Below, piece by piece: positions 63,005-64,000 of a stretch of DNA of 64,000 bases. The translations under genes and the position numbers were made by a program. Numbering within the stretch: the stretch's first letter is position 1; every line of letters starts with the position of its first letter. The stretch is from assembly GCA_913063155.1 (NCBI GenBank), contig CAJXYU010000004.1, positions 338,834 to 402,833 of the forward strand, in the 5' to 3' direction. The stretch is from an uncultured Desulfovibrio sp. GTDB lineage: Bacteria; Desulfobacterota; Desulfovibrionia; Desulfovibrionales; Desulfovibrionaceae. The notes below the pieces were generated by a model. That model had not been told where the DNA came from. It made no database searches and was given only the letters and a program-made list of their open reading frames with translations.

Positions 63005-63976
63005 TTACTGCATTGACTTCAATATAGATGAAGCACGAGCATTTCCCCGCTGAGAGGATTTCACCAGCCACGCTATCCCCTCCTTTCTATCTTTTTCTAC
63101 TCCCAACCCCTTCAAATACATTACTCCGACCATCTCCTGCGCCTTATCATCATTTTGTACAGCAGAAGCCATCGCCCATTTAAAAGCCTCTTGGTAGTCT
63201 TGATCTCCGCCATGACCATAAAAAATCATAACAGCCAAATTATATTGAGCAGTAGCACTTCCTAGTAGTGATGCCCGTATATACACTTCTCTTGCTTGTT
63301 CAAGATTCTTACGCTTTCCAACACCATTTCTTAAACATTTTGCGAATATGAGCATAAACTGAATGTCATCCTGAGCTGCAATTTGCTCAATCATTTTCAG
63401 CGCTGATGTAGAATCTATATTTCTCCCAAGCCCGTATAATTTTTCTAATGCTATTTTTTTGTTATAATAATCGCTTTCTTTATCTATTTTATCAAGGTAA
63501 TACTCTGCCTTACTATAATCTACAGAAACACAGCCGCCTTCAATATAGGATAGCGCTAAGTTAATGATCGCTAACGGAAACCCAGACTCTGCGGATATAG
63601 AGTACCACTTAACATATTCTTTACAGCTTTTTTCAACTCCACTTCCACTTAGATACATTGAACCAAGATTAGTCATTGCTGCCGCACAGCCAAGCTCTGA
63701 TGACTTCTTATAATACTGAAAGCTTATCTTATAATCCCTATCAACACCTAAGCCATACTTATATATCTTACCTAGATAATTGTTTGCTTCAGCATGATTC
63801 TGCTCAGCCAACTCTTCAAAAAGCAAACGCGCTTTAGTATATTGTTTTTGGTTGAAAAGGCTAACAGCTTCACCATATGAACTATCAGAAAGGCTTCCCT
63901 TCCCTTGCTTACACCCAACAACAGCAAGCAACAGCAGCACTAAAAACAGAACACGATATTTCATCAACATTCGCAT
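63005..63976 (-). CDS. Sel1-repeat lipoprotein (AT-rich)
   Basis: A 323-residue protein with a lipoprotein signal (YRVLFLVLLLLAVVGCKQG; lipobox VVGC) and about seven Sel1-like repeats of 36 residues, for example EANNYLGKIYKYGLGVDRDY, AAAMTNLGSMYLSGSGVEKS, TAQYNLAVMIFYGHGGDQDY and AQEMVGVMYLKGLGVEKDR. Sel1 repeats bind other proteins. Codon use is AT-rich, unlike the GC-rich genes to its left, so horizontal transfer is likely. ATG at 63976 has GGGGAG 7 nt upstream. The gene runs close to the window edge. Confidence 0.8.
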   Translation of the reverse strand: MRMLMKYRVLFLVLLLLAVVGCKQGKGSLSDSSYGEAVSLFNQKQYTKARLLFEELAEQNHAEANNYLGKIYKYGLGVDRDYKISFQYYKKSSELGCAAAMTNLGSMYLSGSGVEKSCKEYVKWYSISAESGFPLAIINLALSYIEGGCVSVDYSKAEYYLDKIDKESDYYNKKIALEKLYGLGRNIDSTSALKMIEQIAAQDDIQFMLIFAKCLRNGVGKRKNLEQAREVYIRASLLGSATAQYNLAVMIFYGHGGDQDYQEAFKWAMASAVQNDDKAQEMVGVMYLKGLGVEKDRKEGIAWLVKSSQRGNARASSILKSMQ

Positions 63977-64000
63977 TATTTCTCTCCCCTCATTTTTGTC

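Overview
The window looks like chromosomal DNA of a sulfate-reducing bacterium of the Desulfovibrio/Pseudodesulfovibrio type (Desulfovibrionales). This is inferred from GC-rich coding sequence, a trimeric-porin tail, a TodX/FadL channel, periplasmic metal-associated proteins, and genes for selenocysteine insertion (selB, selA). No rRNA gene is present to confirm it. Most of the window is dense core genome. About 1.2 kb at the right edge is visibly AT-rich and looks foreign.

Layout. 1-7.4 kb (+): porin tail, hisD-purC, two tandem very short ORFs that appear to be selenoproteins, the rpsF-rpsR-rplI-dnaB operon with its own promoter and leader, paaK and a DUF456 protein. 7.4-15 kb: a carboxymuconolactone-decarboxylase-like gene divergent from a LysR gene, thrC-tlyA, PilZ and rhodanese/ferritin genes, a rhodanese/MauE pair, and an ECF transporter T+A pair without an S component. 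15-20 kb: TodX porin, a glycine-rich membrane protein, a remnant of a DUF4198 gene next to an intact one, a BASS transporter, SRP RNA and tRNA-Ser. 20-37 kb: pyrDK, a U32 protease-like gene, sugar kinase, lyxose isomerase, PhzF, PBP1A, YkgJ, kdsD, purF, carB and an amino-acid ABC system lacking its ATPase. 37-51 kb: Fur-box-controlled feoA, a DUF523/DUF1722 gene with a hairpin over its ribosome-binding site, a radical SAM protein, ricT-metG, a signalling operon (HDOD, two MBL hydrolases, receiver), comEC and murA. 51-62.4 kb: tRNA-His, SYLF lipoprotein, selB, AraC and VOC genes, a short TiaS-like protein, a PadR regulator facing a small gene, a molybdenum-storage-like protein, an M18 peptidase, selA, folC and tRNA-Arg. 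62.4-64 kb: a His/Asp-rich protein, the 3' stub of a ketosynthase gene, and an AT-rich block with a truncated gene and a Sel1-repeat lipoprotein.

Main discovery candidate. At 2636-2940 two adjacent reading frames each have an in-frame TGA at codon 30, followed 12 nt later by a short hairpin with G in its loop. Read through, both encode a membrane helix followed by Sec-x(4-5)-Cys-x-Trp-Lys-Pro. The read-through stop of the first overlaps the start of the second as ATGA. With selA and selB in the same window, this points to a tandem pair of paralogous mini-selenoproteins (48 and 53 residues) that standard annotation would miss.

Other points of interest are the SD-sequestering hairpin after feoA, the single-subunit molybdenum-storage homologue, the bacterial TiaS-like protein, the decayed DUF4198 copy, and the abrupt junction at about 62,807.
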